From CAVIQK01 sp964613035 (GTDB lineage: Bacteria > Bacillota > Clostridia > Christensenellales > DTU072): a DNA stretch of 8,212 nucleotides. Of this stretch, positions 1 to 5,692 are shown piece by piece. How positions within the stretch are numbered: position 1 is the first letter of the stretch; each line of letters opens with the position of its first letter. Made by a program: the position numbers and the translations under genes. Under the pieces are notes generated by a model that saw nothing but the letters and a program-made list of their open reading frames with translations, did not search any database and was not told the origin of the DNA. The stretch lies in NCBI GenBank assembly GCA_964613035.1, contig CAZTFQ010000029.1, positions 1-8,212 on the forward strand. Direction: 5' to 3'.

Positions 1-34
1 CGGAGAGGATAATTATAATTTTTGTGAAAAATTG

Positions 35-61
35 TTGACAATTCATCGGGGGGGGTAGACT
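35..61 (+). promoter_or_regulatory. Promoter of lipoprotein gene 1, with a G8 tract in the spacer
   Basis: The -35 box TTGACA lies at 35-40 and the -10 box TAGACT at 56-61 (4 of 6 consensus matches), separated by 15 bp. Eight consecutive Gs at 48-55 fill the promoter-proximal half of the spacer and abut the -10 box. The expected transcription start is near 68. A 15-bp spacer is shorter than the usual 17, so this promoter should be weak as written. The layout matches the promoter of the paralogous gene at 1102-1129: both share TTGACAATT and TCGGGGGGGG. Confidence 0.7.
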
Positions 62-93
62 AAGGGTAATAAAACTAAAGGAGACAGGACAAA

Positions 94-876
94 ATGAAGA
101 AGAATTTTTTTGCTACGCTCATAATCGTAGTACTTACGCTTATTATGAGCTTCACACTCACCTCATGCGACTTATTTAATCGGGGTAACGGCTCGGGCAG
201 TAACGGCGGCGGAAGCGGCTCGGAAGAAGGCACGGTACTAGAAGGTTTGGACAGATCTAAATTAACGGCGTCCGCAATCGCCAACGTTGCTCTGCAACAA
301 GAGATTCTTGACGTGATAGACGAGCCGCTAGAAATAACGAAAGCCAAGTATAAAGAAGCACTGGGCGTAGACATTTCTCTTTCTAAGGAGGACATCGTTA
401 ACGTTGTCGCAGAGACGATGGTCTCAGGCGATAAGAGAGATCGTAGTAGATCTATTATAGATCCGAATACCGATAAAGCGTTCGTGATGTTTAATTATTA
501 TCTATATAACGAAATAAAAAACAACAATATAAATTTAAGCGATGTAGATTTTTCGGACAGTAGTAGCCTCGATGTTTTTGAAACGTTGCCTAAAAACCCC
601 GCAGGTAGCAGAAAATATTTTTCGTTTTTTGCACATTGGGATAGAGGAGACGTTTCGGTCTCAGATTGGGAAAACGGCTATTTAGCGGACAATGATAGTT
701 CTTATGAGACGAAGTATTGCAGTGAAAACGTAATATTTATATGTTATAATTCATATGATGATATATATCCCGATATGGAAGGGACATTGTCGCTTGTCGT
801 TTATGATGCAGAGACTCAGTCGGTGTGGATCATATATCTCCAGGACTTTTTCGGAATGATTGAAGAATATATGTAA
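94..876 (+). CDS. Putative lipoprotein of unknown function (paralog 1)
   Basis: This 260-residue protein begins with a lipoprotein signal peptide: MKK, a hydrophobic stretch at about residues 4-22, and the lipobox LTSC with the lipidated cysteine at residue 25. A flexible Gly/Ser/Asn linker follows at about 30-46, a common tether that lifts a domain off the membrane. The rest is acidic and shows no family I recognise. It is a diverged paralog of the next gene: SKEDIVNVVAE at about 97-107 matches TREDIINAVAE in gene 2 at nearly the same position, and later segments align loosely. The start is supported by AAAGGAG at 77-83, 10 nt upstream. It is monocistronic, with its own promoter and terminator. 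By eye it is more A+T-rich than the conserved genes after 2178, with many ATA and TTA codons. It is probably anchored on the outer face of the membrane; the function is unknown. Confidence 0.85.
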   Translation: MKKNFFATLIIVVLTLIMSFTLTSCDLFNRGNGSGSNGGGSGSEEGTVLEGLDRSKLTASAIANVALQQEILDVIDEPLEITKAKYKEALGVDISLSKEDIVNVVAETMVSGDKRDRSRSIIDPNTDKAFVMFNYYLYNEIKNNNINLSDVDFSDSSSLDVFETLPKNPAGSRKYFSFFAHWDRGDVSVSDWENGYLADNDSSYETKYCSENVIFICYNSYDDIYPDMEGTLSLVVYDAETQSVWIIYLQDFFGMIEEYM

Positions 877-909
877 TTCAAATAAGCGCATCGTACCGGT
901 TAACGTATA

Positions 910-948
910 AAAAAAGAAAGGGCTCGTCTAAAATCTCGAGTCCTTTTT
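910..948 (+). terminator. Intrinsic terminator of lipoprotein gene 1
   Basis: GGGCTCG (920-926) can pair with CGAGTCC (937-943), 7 bp including one G-U pair, around a 10-nt loop. The stem is followed by TTTTT at 944-948 and preceded by an A-rich run at 909-919 that could extend the stem. It begins about 45 nt after the stop codon of the lipoprotein, the expected place for a terminator. Confidence 0.8.
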
Positions 949-1101
949 CATATCAATGAAATCGAGACAATGAATTTTAAGGGAAAATCTCTATTGAACG
1001 GTTTTGCACAATTCGATAAAATCTTTCAGTAGGAATTTTTTTCGTGCAAGCGTCCGTTCCGGCTAATATTTGATAAAATCGGTCGAATTTGTGTAAAAGT
1101 A

Positions 1102-1129
1102 TTGACAATTTTTCGGGGGGGGATACACT
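1102..1129 (+). promoter_or_regulatory. Promoter of lipoprotein gene 2, with a G8 tract in the spacer
   Basis: The -35 box TTGACA is at 1102-1107 and the -10 box TACACT at 1124-1129 (4 of 6 consensus), with a 16-bp spacer. Eight consecutive Gs occupy 1115-1122. Adding one G would give the optimal 17 bp. The upstream flank (gaatttgtgtaaaag) also resembles that of promoter 1 (aatttttgtgaaaaa), so the promoter seems to have been duplicated together with the gene. Confidence 0.75.
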
Positions 1130-1158
1130 GGTGATACCCAAATTAAGGAGACAGACGG

Positions 1159-2013
1159 ATGAAAAAGAGAATTGCTTTTAGTGTTATCGTTGCAGTATTA
1201 ACGGTCGCGGTGTGTTGTCTATGTACCTCTTGCGATATGATTAAGGGATTGTTTAATAAAAATTCCGGCAACAATATAGACAGGACCGTAATATCGGATT
1301 ATGCCGACGAGGGGCTTGTCGAGAGCATATCTAAGATAGGGGACGACTTTTTCGACGCGATGAAGACGGGGATATTATTACAATACGATGATACCCCCGG
1401 TGCAGTGTATAGGGAAGACTCGGTGAAGGAGATAATCGTATTAACGAGAGAAGATATCATTAACGCAGTCGCGGAGATAGACTCGGACGGCGCGAGGGAC
1501 GAATACAGATTATTTGTTATGCAAGAAGAAGACCGCGACGATTATTCGAGAGAGCATGGCGTTGTAGCTAATAATGCGTTAAGAGAATATTTGAAGGATG
1601 CCGATATTACGCTTGAGCAGTTGTACGAGCAAGAAACAACGGAAATGACGGAGAAACAGGAGAAAGCTTATGAGGAACTTATGAAAAACAGGTCTTGGTC
1701 TCGATTATTAGGTGTTGATATTGTAGAAGACTATATGTTTTCTATGTGGTATGAAAAATATACTTTTAATTCGGAAATTGACAAGAAAAAATATTTCGAT
1801 ACGGAGATTATTGAGACTCTAGAAATGTTTGAGAGCGAAAGGGAATACAATATCTTATCGAAGTTCGATGACGGTTGTATATTATATTGTCCGGATCAGG
1901 AGCAAGATGTGATAGTTGCAGTCGGTATAATGACGGATAACGGAGTGATACTTATGCATATACAACAGTACGACGGATCTATTGATATTTATAGAGCGGC
2001 AAGCGGAAACTAA
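1159..2013 (+). CDS. Putative lipoprotein of unknown function (paralog 2)
   Basis: This 284-residue protein has an MKKR start, a hydrophobic core at about residues 5-22 and a lipidation site that aligns with paralog 1 at cysteine 25. The lipobox is CTSC, with an unusual cysteine at -3, and the signal peptide is rich in cysteine (C19, C20, C22, C25). The mature part is very acidic and probably mostly helical in the middle (about 110-175, many Glu/Lys/Asp). TREDIINAVAE at about 96-106 is the clearest match to paralog 1. No catalytic motif or known family is recognised. AAGGAG at 1145-1150, 8 nt upstream, supports the start. It is transcribed alone from the G8 promoter just upstream. It is likely a cell-surface lipoprotein; the role is unknown. 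Confidence 0.85.
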   Translation: MKKRIAFSVIVAVLTVAVCCLCTSCDMIKGLFNKNSGNNIDRTVISDYADEGLVESISKIGDDFFDAMKTGILLQYDDTPGAVYREDSVKEIIVLTREDIINAVAEIDSDGARDEYRLFVMQEEDRDDYSREHGVVANNALREYLKDADITLEQLYEQETTEMTEKQEKAYEELMKNRSWSRLLGVDIVEDYMFSMWYEKYTFNSEIDKKKYFDTEIIETLEMFESEREYNILSKFDDGCILYCPDQEQDVIVAVGIMTDNGVILMHIQQYDGSIDIYRAASGN

Positions 2014-2027
2014 AGATTAAGGATATA

Positions 2028-2068
2028 AATGAAAGGAGCGTCGAAATATACTCGACGCTCCTTTCATT
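2028..2068. terminator. 17-bp perfect hairpin, probable bidirectional terminator
   Basis: A 17-nt arm at 2028-2044 is perfectly complementary to 2052-2068, leaving a 7-nt loop (2045-2051). It lies between the rightward lipoprotein 2 and the leftward trxB, where a shared terminator is expected. The classic long T run is missing: the rightward side offers only TTTC inside the stem foot and then ATTATG. Termination is therefore likely but not certain. One arm contains AAAGGAG, which looks like a ribosome site but would be locked in the stem. Confidence 0.6.
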
Positions 2069-2177
2069 ATGATAAGGGGGAAAATTATGAACTTATTTAA
2101 TATGGTTATATTAACACTTTTTTCGACACGAGGCAACTAAAATCGACCACTATCGAAAAAAATGAACTTCCGGATTA

Positions 2178-3077
2178 TCAAAACAAGTCTTCTATGGCGG
2201 ATTCCGCCGCTATCGCGCCGTCTGCGCAGGCGGTGATTATCTGTCTTAGAGGCGTTTTTCTGACGTCGCCTGCGGCGTAGACTCCTTTTAAGGAAGTACG
2301 CATTTTTTCGTCAGTCAGGATATAACCGTTGTCGGTGGCTAATGCTCCTCCGAGAAAATCGGTGTCGGGTACTCGTCCCACGGCGACGAATAGTCCTCTG
2401 GCGGGTATATTGTCCGTGAAACCGTCTCGATATTCCACCGTTACGGACGACAGAGGGGACCCGATCAATTCTTTCACGACGGCGGGTGTGACGACTCGGA
2501 TACTCGATGATTTCAGTCGCTCGGTAAGGACTGCGGTCGCGCGAAACTCCTCTCGTCTGTGGATGAGGTGGACTTCCTCCGTAAATCGCGACAGATACAG
2601 CGCGTCGGTGAGGGCGGTGTCTCCGCCGCCGACCACGGCGACGGGTTTGTTACGGAAAAATCCTCCGTCGCAAGTCGCGCAGTACGATATGCCCTTGCCG
2701 ATGAGTTCTTCTTCTCGCTCTACGCCCAGTCTGCGCGCTTTCGCGCCCGTGGCGATTATAACCGCTCTAGAGGATATATCGCCGTGATTTTTTAGGGTAA
2801 AACGCTTTTTTTCTCCGATTAAGTCGAGAGACGTTATCTCGTCCGAGATTATCGTCGCGCCGAATTCTTTCGCTTGTTTTTCCATATTGATTGCGAGAGA
2901 ATATCCGTCGACGTGAGGGATGCCGGGGAAGTTTTCTATATTTTCCGTGAGCAGGGTCTGTCCGCCGGGAGCTCCGCGGTCTACGACTAGCGTTTTAAGT
3001 CCGCCTCGGGAGGCGTAAATTGCCGCAGTTAGTCCCGCAGGACCCGCGCCGATAATGATTAAATCGTAATTGTTCAT
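2178..3077 (-). CDS. trxB: Thioredoxin reductase (NADPH), low-molecular-weight type
   Basis: This 299-residue cytoplasmic flavoenzyme should pass electrons from NADPH through FAD and a redox disulfide to thioredoxin. The FAD-binding GAGPAG is at residues 10-15. The redox pair CATC is at 133-136. The NADPH site has VVGGGDTA at about 148-155 and HRREEFRA at 173-180, whose arginines fit the 2'-phosphate of NADPH. The second FAD motif AAGD is at 268-271, followed by RQIITACADGAIAA. The length is typical of the bacterial family. The ATG at 3077 is chosen because GAGGTGA lies just upstream (3082-3088) and the protein then begins directly at the FAD fold. A longer reading to 3149 would run through the promoter. 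LTDAL replaces the more usual VEEAL after GGGDTA. No thioredoxin gene is in the window. Other flavin disulfide reductases of this fold, such as ferredoxin-dependent ones, are possible but the NADPH motif argues against them. Confidence 0.95.
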   Translation of the reverse strand: MNNYDLIIIGAGPAGLTAAIYASRGGLKTLVVDRGAPGGQTLLTENIENFPGIPHVDGYSLAINMEKQAKEFGATIISDEITSLDLIGEKKRFTLKNHGDISSRAVIIATGAKARRLGVEREEELIGKGISYCATCDGGFFRNKPVAVVGGGDTALTDALYLSRFTEEVHLIHRREEFRATAVLTERLKSSSIRVVTPAVVKELIGSPLSSVTVEYRDGFTDNIPARGLFVAVGRVPDTDFLGGALATDNGYILTDEKMRTSLKGVYAAGDVRKTPLRQIITACADGAIAAESAIEDLF

Positions 3078-3092
3078 AATGTCACCTCGTCC

Positions 3093-3121
3093 ATTATATC
3101 CGATTATGCCCGTTTTCTCAA
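3093..3121 (-). promoter_or_regulatory. trxB promoter
   Basis: Read on the minus strand, the -35 box TTGAGA (plus-strand 3116-3121) and the -10 box TATAAT (3093-3098) are separated by exactly 17 bp. Transcription would begin near 3086, so the leader would be only about 10 nt and the ribosome site would sit at its extreme 5' end. Confidence 0.8.
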
Positions 3122-3128
3122 TTAAATA

Positions 3129-3157
3129 TTGACTAAATGCCGTCGACATAATATAAT
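3129..3157 (+). promoter_or_regulatory. Promoter of the membrane protein-luxS operon
   Basis: The -35 box TTGACT (3129-3134) and the -10 box TATAAT (3152-3157) are 17 bp apart. The predicted start is near 3164, giving a leader of about 27 nt. It is back to back with the trxB promoter, the two -35 boxes being 7 bp apart, so the two units share one compact control region. Confidence 0.8.
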
Positions 3158-3190
3158 TGTGTCTAAGAGATCGGTCGAGAGGAGCCAGTT

Positions 3191-3583
3191 ATGAAAGAAG
3201 GCAAAGAAAACGCAAGCAGAGGGAAAGTCAACGTACTTTTTGCCGTTTCGATAGCTACGGCGAGCGCGGCGCTGGCAGTGCTGGTGTTTTCGCTGACTCT
3301 GCTTTTGGGCTCTAGAGAGATATTCGGGCTGTTCGATATCTCCGCCGTCGAGGAAACGTTTTATTCTCTTGGCGGTAACGTGTCGATGGTCTTCTATACG
3401 ACCGTTACGACGCTGATATCGGTGGTGTGTTCTTTCGTCACCGTTCTCTTATGCAACAGAGTCCGAAGTCGGGGGAGCGAGTCTTCTCGCGCGGGCGCGT
3501 CCATAATAAGCCTGATCGCAGTCACGTTTCTTTTCTTGGCTCTTGCCATAGACGCGGTTGCGTTTGCGTATAAAATACTCTAG
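3191..3583 (+). CDS. Small three-pass membrane protein, function unknown
   Basis: This 130-residue protein is mostly hydrophobic. Three membrane segments are visible at about residues 13-40, 65-88 and 102-128. The basic N-terminus (MKEGKENASRGK) and the basic loop at 89-101 (NRVRSRGSESSR) suggest the N-terminus and this loop face the cytoplasm, with the C-terminus outside. AGAGGAG at 3178-3184 gives a well-placed ribosome site 6 nt from the ATG. Only 8 nt separate its stop from luxS, and the luxS ribosome site overlaps the stop codon, so the two are co-transcribed and probably translationally coupled. I do not recognise a family. A role linked to LuxS is possible from the operon alone but has no sequence support. 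Confidence 0.85.
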   Translation: MKEGKENASRGKVNVLFAVSIATASAALAVLVFSLTLLLGSREIFGLFDISAVEETFYSLGGNVSMVFYTTVTTLISVVCSFVTVLLCNRVRSRGSESSRAGASIISLIAVTFLFLALAIDAVAFAYKIL

Positions 3584-3591
3584 AGGATATC

Positions 3592-4077
3592 ATGAAAACG
3601 ATTGCAAGTTTTACCGTCGACCATAAAAAACTGAAAACGGGTCTGTACGTCTCGCGTAAAGATTATCTCAATTACGGGGGAGTGGTCACGACCTTCGATT
3701 TAAGATTAAAAAAACCTAACAAAGAAGAACCTCTCTCGACGGCGTCCGCTCACACCATAGAGCATCTCGCCGCCACGTATCTGCGCAACGACGAGTTGTG
3801 GGGAGAAAGGGTAGTCTATTTCGGACCCATGGGATGCAGAACGGGGTTCTATCTCATTATGGACGGAGATTTAGACGTACAGGACGTATTGCCTCTCGTG
3901 GTGAGGACGTTCGATTTCATTTCCGAGTACGAGGGCGTTATCCCCGGGACGACCGAGAAAGAGTGCGGTAATTATCTCGATCACGATTTGGAAGAAGCCC
4001 GAGCCGACGCGACCGATTATTACAACGTCCTGATAAAGGGGACGAAAACCAATTTTAATTACCCCGGCGTTAAATAA
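3592..4077 (+). CDS. luxS: S-ribosylhomocysteine lyase (autoinducer-2 synthase)
   Basis: This 161-residue cytoplasmic metalloenzyme cleaves S-ribosylhomocysteine to homocysteine and DPD, the precursor of autoinducer-2. It belongs to the activated methyl cycle. The metal-binding HTIEH motif is at residues 54-58 (H54, H58, with E57 as general base). The catalytic cysteine is C82 in MGCRTGFY, and the third metal ligand is C125 in ECGNY. All key residues are present and the length matches the family, so the enzyme should be active. AGAGGA at 3582-3587 is the ribosome site and overlaps the stop codon of the upstream membrane protein. No nucleosidase (Pfs) that would make its substrate is in the window, and no clear terminator follows. 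Confidence 0.97.
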   Translation: MKTIASFTVDHKKLKTGLYVSRKDYLNYGGVVTTFDLRLKKPNKEEPLSTASAHTIEHLAATYLRNDELWGERVVYFGPMGCRTGFYLIMDGDLDVQDVLPLVVRTFDFISEYEGVIPGTTEKECGNYLDHDLEEARADATDYYNVLIKGTKTNFNYPGVK

Positions 4078-4099
4078 TCTTCGGGAAAGTCTTTTTGGA

Positions 4100-4129
4100 T
4101 TGACAAGCGAATATTATATATAGTATAAT
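4100..4129 (+). promoter_or_regulatory. Strong promoter of the YjbQ-family gene, leaderless arrangement
   Basis: A perfect -35 box TTGACA (4100-4105) and a perfect -10 box TATAAT (4124-4129) are 18 bp apart. Transcription should start near 4136-4139, at or just before the ATG at 4139. There is no room for a ribosome site, and none is seen. Confidence 0.85.
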
Positions 4130-4138
4130 TATCGCATT

Positions 4139-4534
4139 ATGATGTACACGTATTCACTTTCAACGGATAAAGAAGCATTTTACTATATCACCGACAAGGT
4201 GAGAGACGCAGTAGAGAAGAGCGGCGTAAAAAACGGAGTGGCTCTTATTTTTTGCCCCCACACCACCGCGTCCATAACGATTAACGAAAACGCCGACGAG
4301 TACGTGCCTCAAGATATCCTTTTGGGTGCGAGGAAGGCTTTCCCGATACGTCCCGAATTTAAGCACGACGAGGGTAATTCCGCATGTCATATCAAGTGTT
4401 CCGTTTTCGGCGCGTCCGAGACCGTGATAATAGAGGACGGCAAGCTTGTTTTGGGTTGCTGGCAGGACGTGTATTTCGCGGAGTTCGATCCTCCGAGAAG
4501 CAGAAAAATTCACATAAAAGTTATTGAATGTTAA
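4139..4534 (+). CDS. YjbQ family protein (UPF0047)
   Basis: This 131-residue cytoplasmic protein belongs to the widespread YjbQ/UPF0047 family, whose members have been linked to thiamine phosphate synthase-like activity; the true role is poorly defined. The family signatures are present in order: HTTASITINE at residues 41-50, H76-x-x-x-N80-x-x-x-H84 in HDEGNSACH, and GCWQ at 106-109, followed by EFDPPRSR. The conserved histidines fit a metal-binding site. Length is typical for the family. Translation may start at 4139 or at the adjacent in-frame ATG at 4142. No ribosome site precedes either, and the promoter position predicts a leaderless mRNA. Confidence 0.9.
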   Translation: MMYTYSLSTDKEAFYYITDKVRDAVEKSGVKNGVALIFCPHTTASITINENADEYVPQDILLGARKAFPIRPEFKHDEGNSACHIKCSVFGASETVIIEDGKLVLGCWQDVYFAEFDPPRSRKIHIKVIEC

Positions 4535-4540
4535 ATTATC

Positions 4541-4566
4541 GGGGCAGTTAATACTGCCCTCTTTAT
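4541..4566 (+). terminator. Weak terminator or attenuator hairpin
   Basis: GGGCAGT (4542-4548) pairs perfectly with ACTGCCC (4553-4559) around a TAAT loop, with a possible outer G-U pair. The following TCTTTATT is only moderately T-rich. It may end the YjbQ transcript partly and let some polymerase run into the aminopeptidase. A weak promoter candidate (TTCACA 4509-4514, TAAATT 4532-4537, 17 bp apart) overlaps the end of the YjbQ gene and could drive the next gene separately. Confidence 0.5.
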
Positions 4567-4579
4567 TAAGGAGAACAAA

Positions 4580-5686
4580 ATGGATAACAGAATAATCAAA
4601 TTGGCTAAGACGCTGGTGGGATATTCCTGCAACGTTCAACAGGGCGAAAAGGTCCTGATAAAAGCTATCGGAGCGCCCGACGATCTGGTCAGGGCTCTGG
4701 TGAGAGAGGTTTATGCCAGAGGAGGATATCCCTTCGTCGAGAGAGATTCTTTAAGAGTCAACAGAGAGATTATTATCGGGTCGGACGATAAATACGCCGA
4801 AATAAAGAGAGACCTCGACCTGGCTTTTATGAAACAGATGGACGCGTACATCGCGATACGAGGCGGCAACAACGGCTTCGAGCTGTCCGACGTCCCGGCG
4901 GAAGTCTTGGGCGGATACAATAAAATAATGCGAGAGGTGACGGACGAGAGAGTCAACAACACCAAGTGGGTTATTCTGCGTTATCCTACCGAAGGAATGT
5001 CGCAGCAAGCCAAGATGTCCACCGAGGCATACGAAGACTTTTTCTTCGACGTGTGCACGATGGACTATGCCAAGATGGACTCCGCTATGGACGCTCTCAA
5101 GGAGCTGATGGAGAAGACCGACAAGGTAAGAATAGTGGCGGAAGACACCGACCTCACGTTCTCCATCAAGGGGATAGGCGCGATGAAGTGCTCCGGCGGT
5201 TGCAACATCCCCGACGGAGAAGTATATTCCGCACCGGTACTCGATTCCGTCAACGGTTATATTCATTATAATGCTCCGTCTATAGAAAACGGATTCGAGT
5301 TCAGAGACGTCAGACTGACGTTTAAGGACGGAAAAATCATCGAAGCCACCGCCAACGACAACAAGAGAGTCAACGAGATTTTCGATACCGACGACGGCGC
5401 CAGATACGTGGGAGAATTCGCGATAGGAGTCAATCCCTATATCAACAATCCCATAGGAGACATATTGTTCGACGAAAAAATCGCCGGCTCCATACACTTC
5501 ACCCCCGGGTGCTCCTATGACGATGTAGGCAACGGCAATCAGTCTGCCGTCCACTGGGATCTCGTACAGATACACACCCCCGAATACGGCGGAGGACAGA
5601 TATGGTTCGACGACGTGCTGATTAGAGAAAACGGCAGGTTTGTGCTCCCTAATCTTGAAAAATTGAATCCCGAAAACCTGAAATAG
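4580..5686 (+). CDS. M29-family metallo-aminopeptidase (AmpS/PepS-like)
   Basis: This 368-residue cytoplasmic enzyme should remove N-terminal residues from peptides using a two-metal centre. The N-terminal half (about 1-180) is the usual M29 substrate-shaping domain, with RYPTEGMSQQAKMS at about 134-147. The C-terminal half holds the metal site: E214 in NIPDGEVYSAP, E279 in GEFAIGVNP, H306 in GSIHF, Y313 in CSYDD, and H325 with D327 in SAVHWD. These match the order of metal ligands and catalytic residues in the family. At 368 residues it is somewhat shorter than the roughly 410 of AmpS, but no conserved block is missing. AAGGAG at 4568-4573 supports the start. The next gene begins 6 nt after its stop, in the same frame, suggesting one operon. 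The peptide substrates cannot be told from sequence. Confidence 0.93.
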   Translation: MDNRIIKLAKTLVGYSCNVQQGEKVLIKAIGAPDDLVRALVREVYARGGYPFVERDSLRVNREIIIGSDDKYAEIKRDLDLAFMKQMDAYIAIRGGNNGFELSDVPAEVLGGYNKIMREVTDERVNNTKWVILRYPTEGMSQQAKMSTEAYEDFFFDVCTMDYAKMDSAMDALKELMEKTDKVRIVAEDTDLTFSIKGIGAMKCSGGCNIPDGEVYSAPVLDSVNGYIHYNAPSIENGFEFRDVRLTFKDGKIIEATANDNKRVNEIFDTDDGARYVGEFAIGVNPYINNPIGDILFDEKIAGSIHFTPGCSYDDVGNGNQSAVHWDLVQIHTPEYGGGQIWFDDVLIRENGRFVLPNLEKLNPENLK

Positions 5687-5692
5687 TTAATT

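Noticed and set aside
48..55. G8 tract as a G-quadruplex
   Set aside because: A single run with no further G runs of three or more close enough on the same strand cannot form an intramolecular quadruplex.
2118..2161. Inverted repeat TTTTTTCGA / TCGAAAAAA as the trxB terminator
   Set aside because: The stem is almost all A-T with a 26-nt loop and would be unstable, and the T run on the trxB side precedes rather than follows a GC stem.
3078..3149. N-terminal extension of trxB by 24 residues
   Set aside because: The extension covers the -35 and -10 boxes and lacks a ribosome site; the ATG at 3077 has one and begins at the FAD fold.
4040..4098. Terminator directly after luxS
   Set aside because: CCCG near 4065 and CGGG near 4082 give only about four base pairs with a poor T run placed too far away to be convincing.
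4751..5575. Long open frame antisense to the aminopeptidase (274 codons)
   Set aside because: The sense strand has clear M29 motifs; the antisense frame has no start signal or recognisable motif and is a codon-bias shadow.
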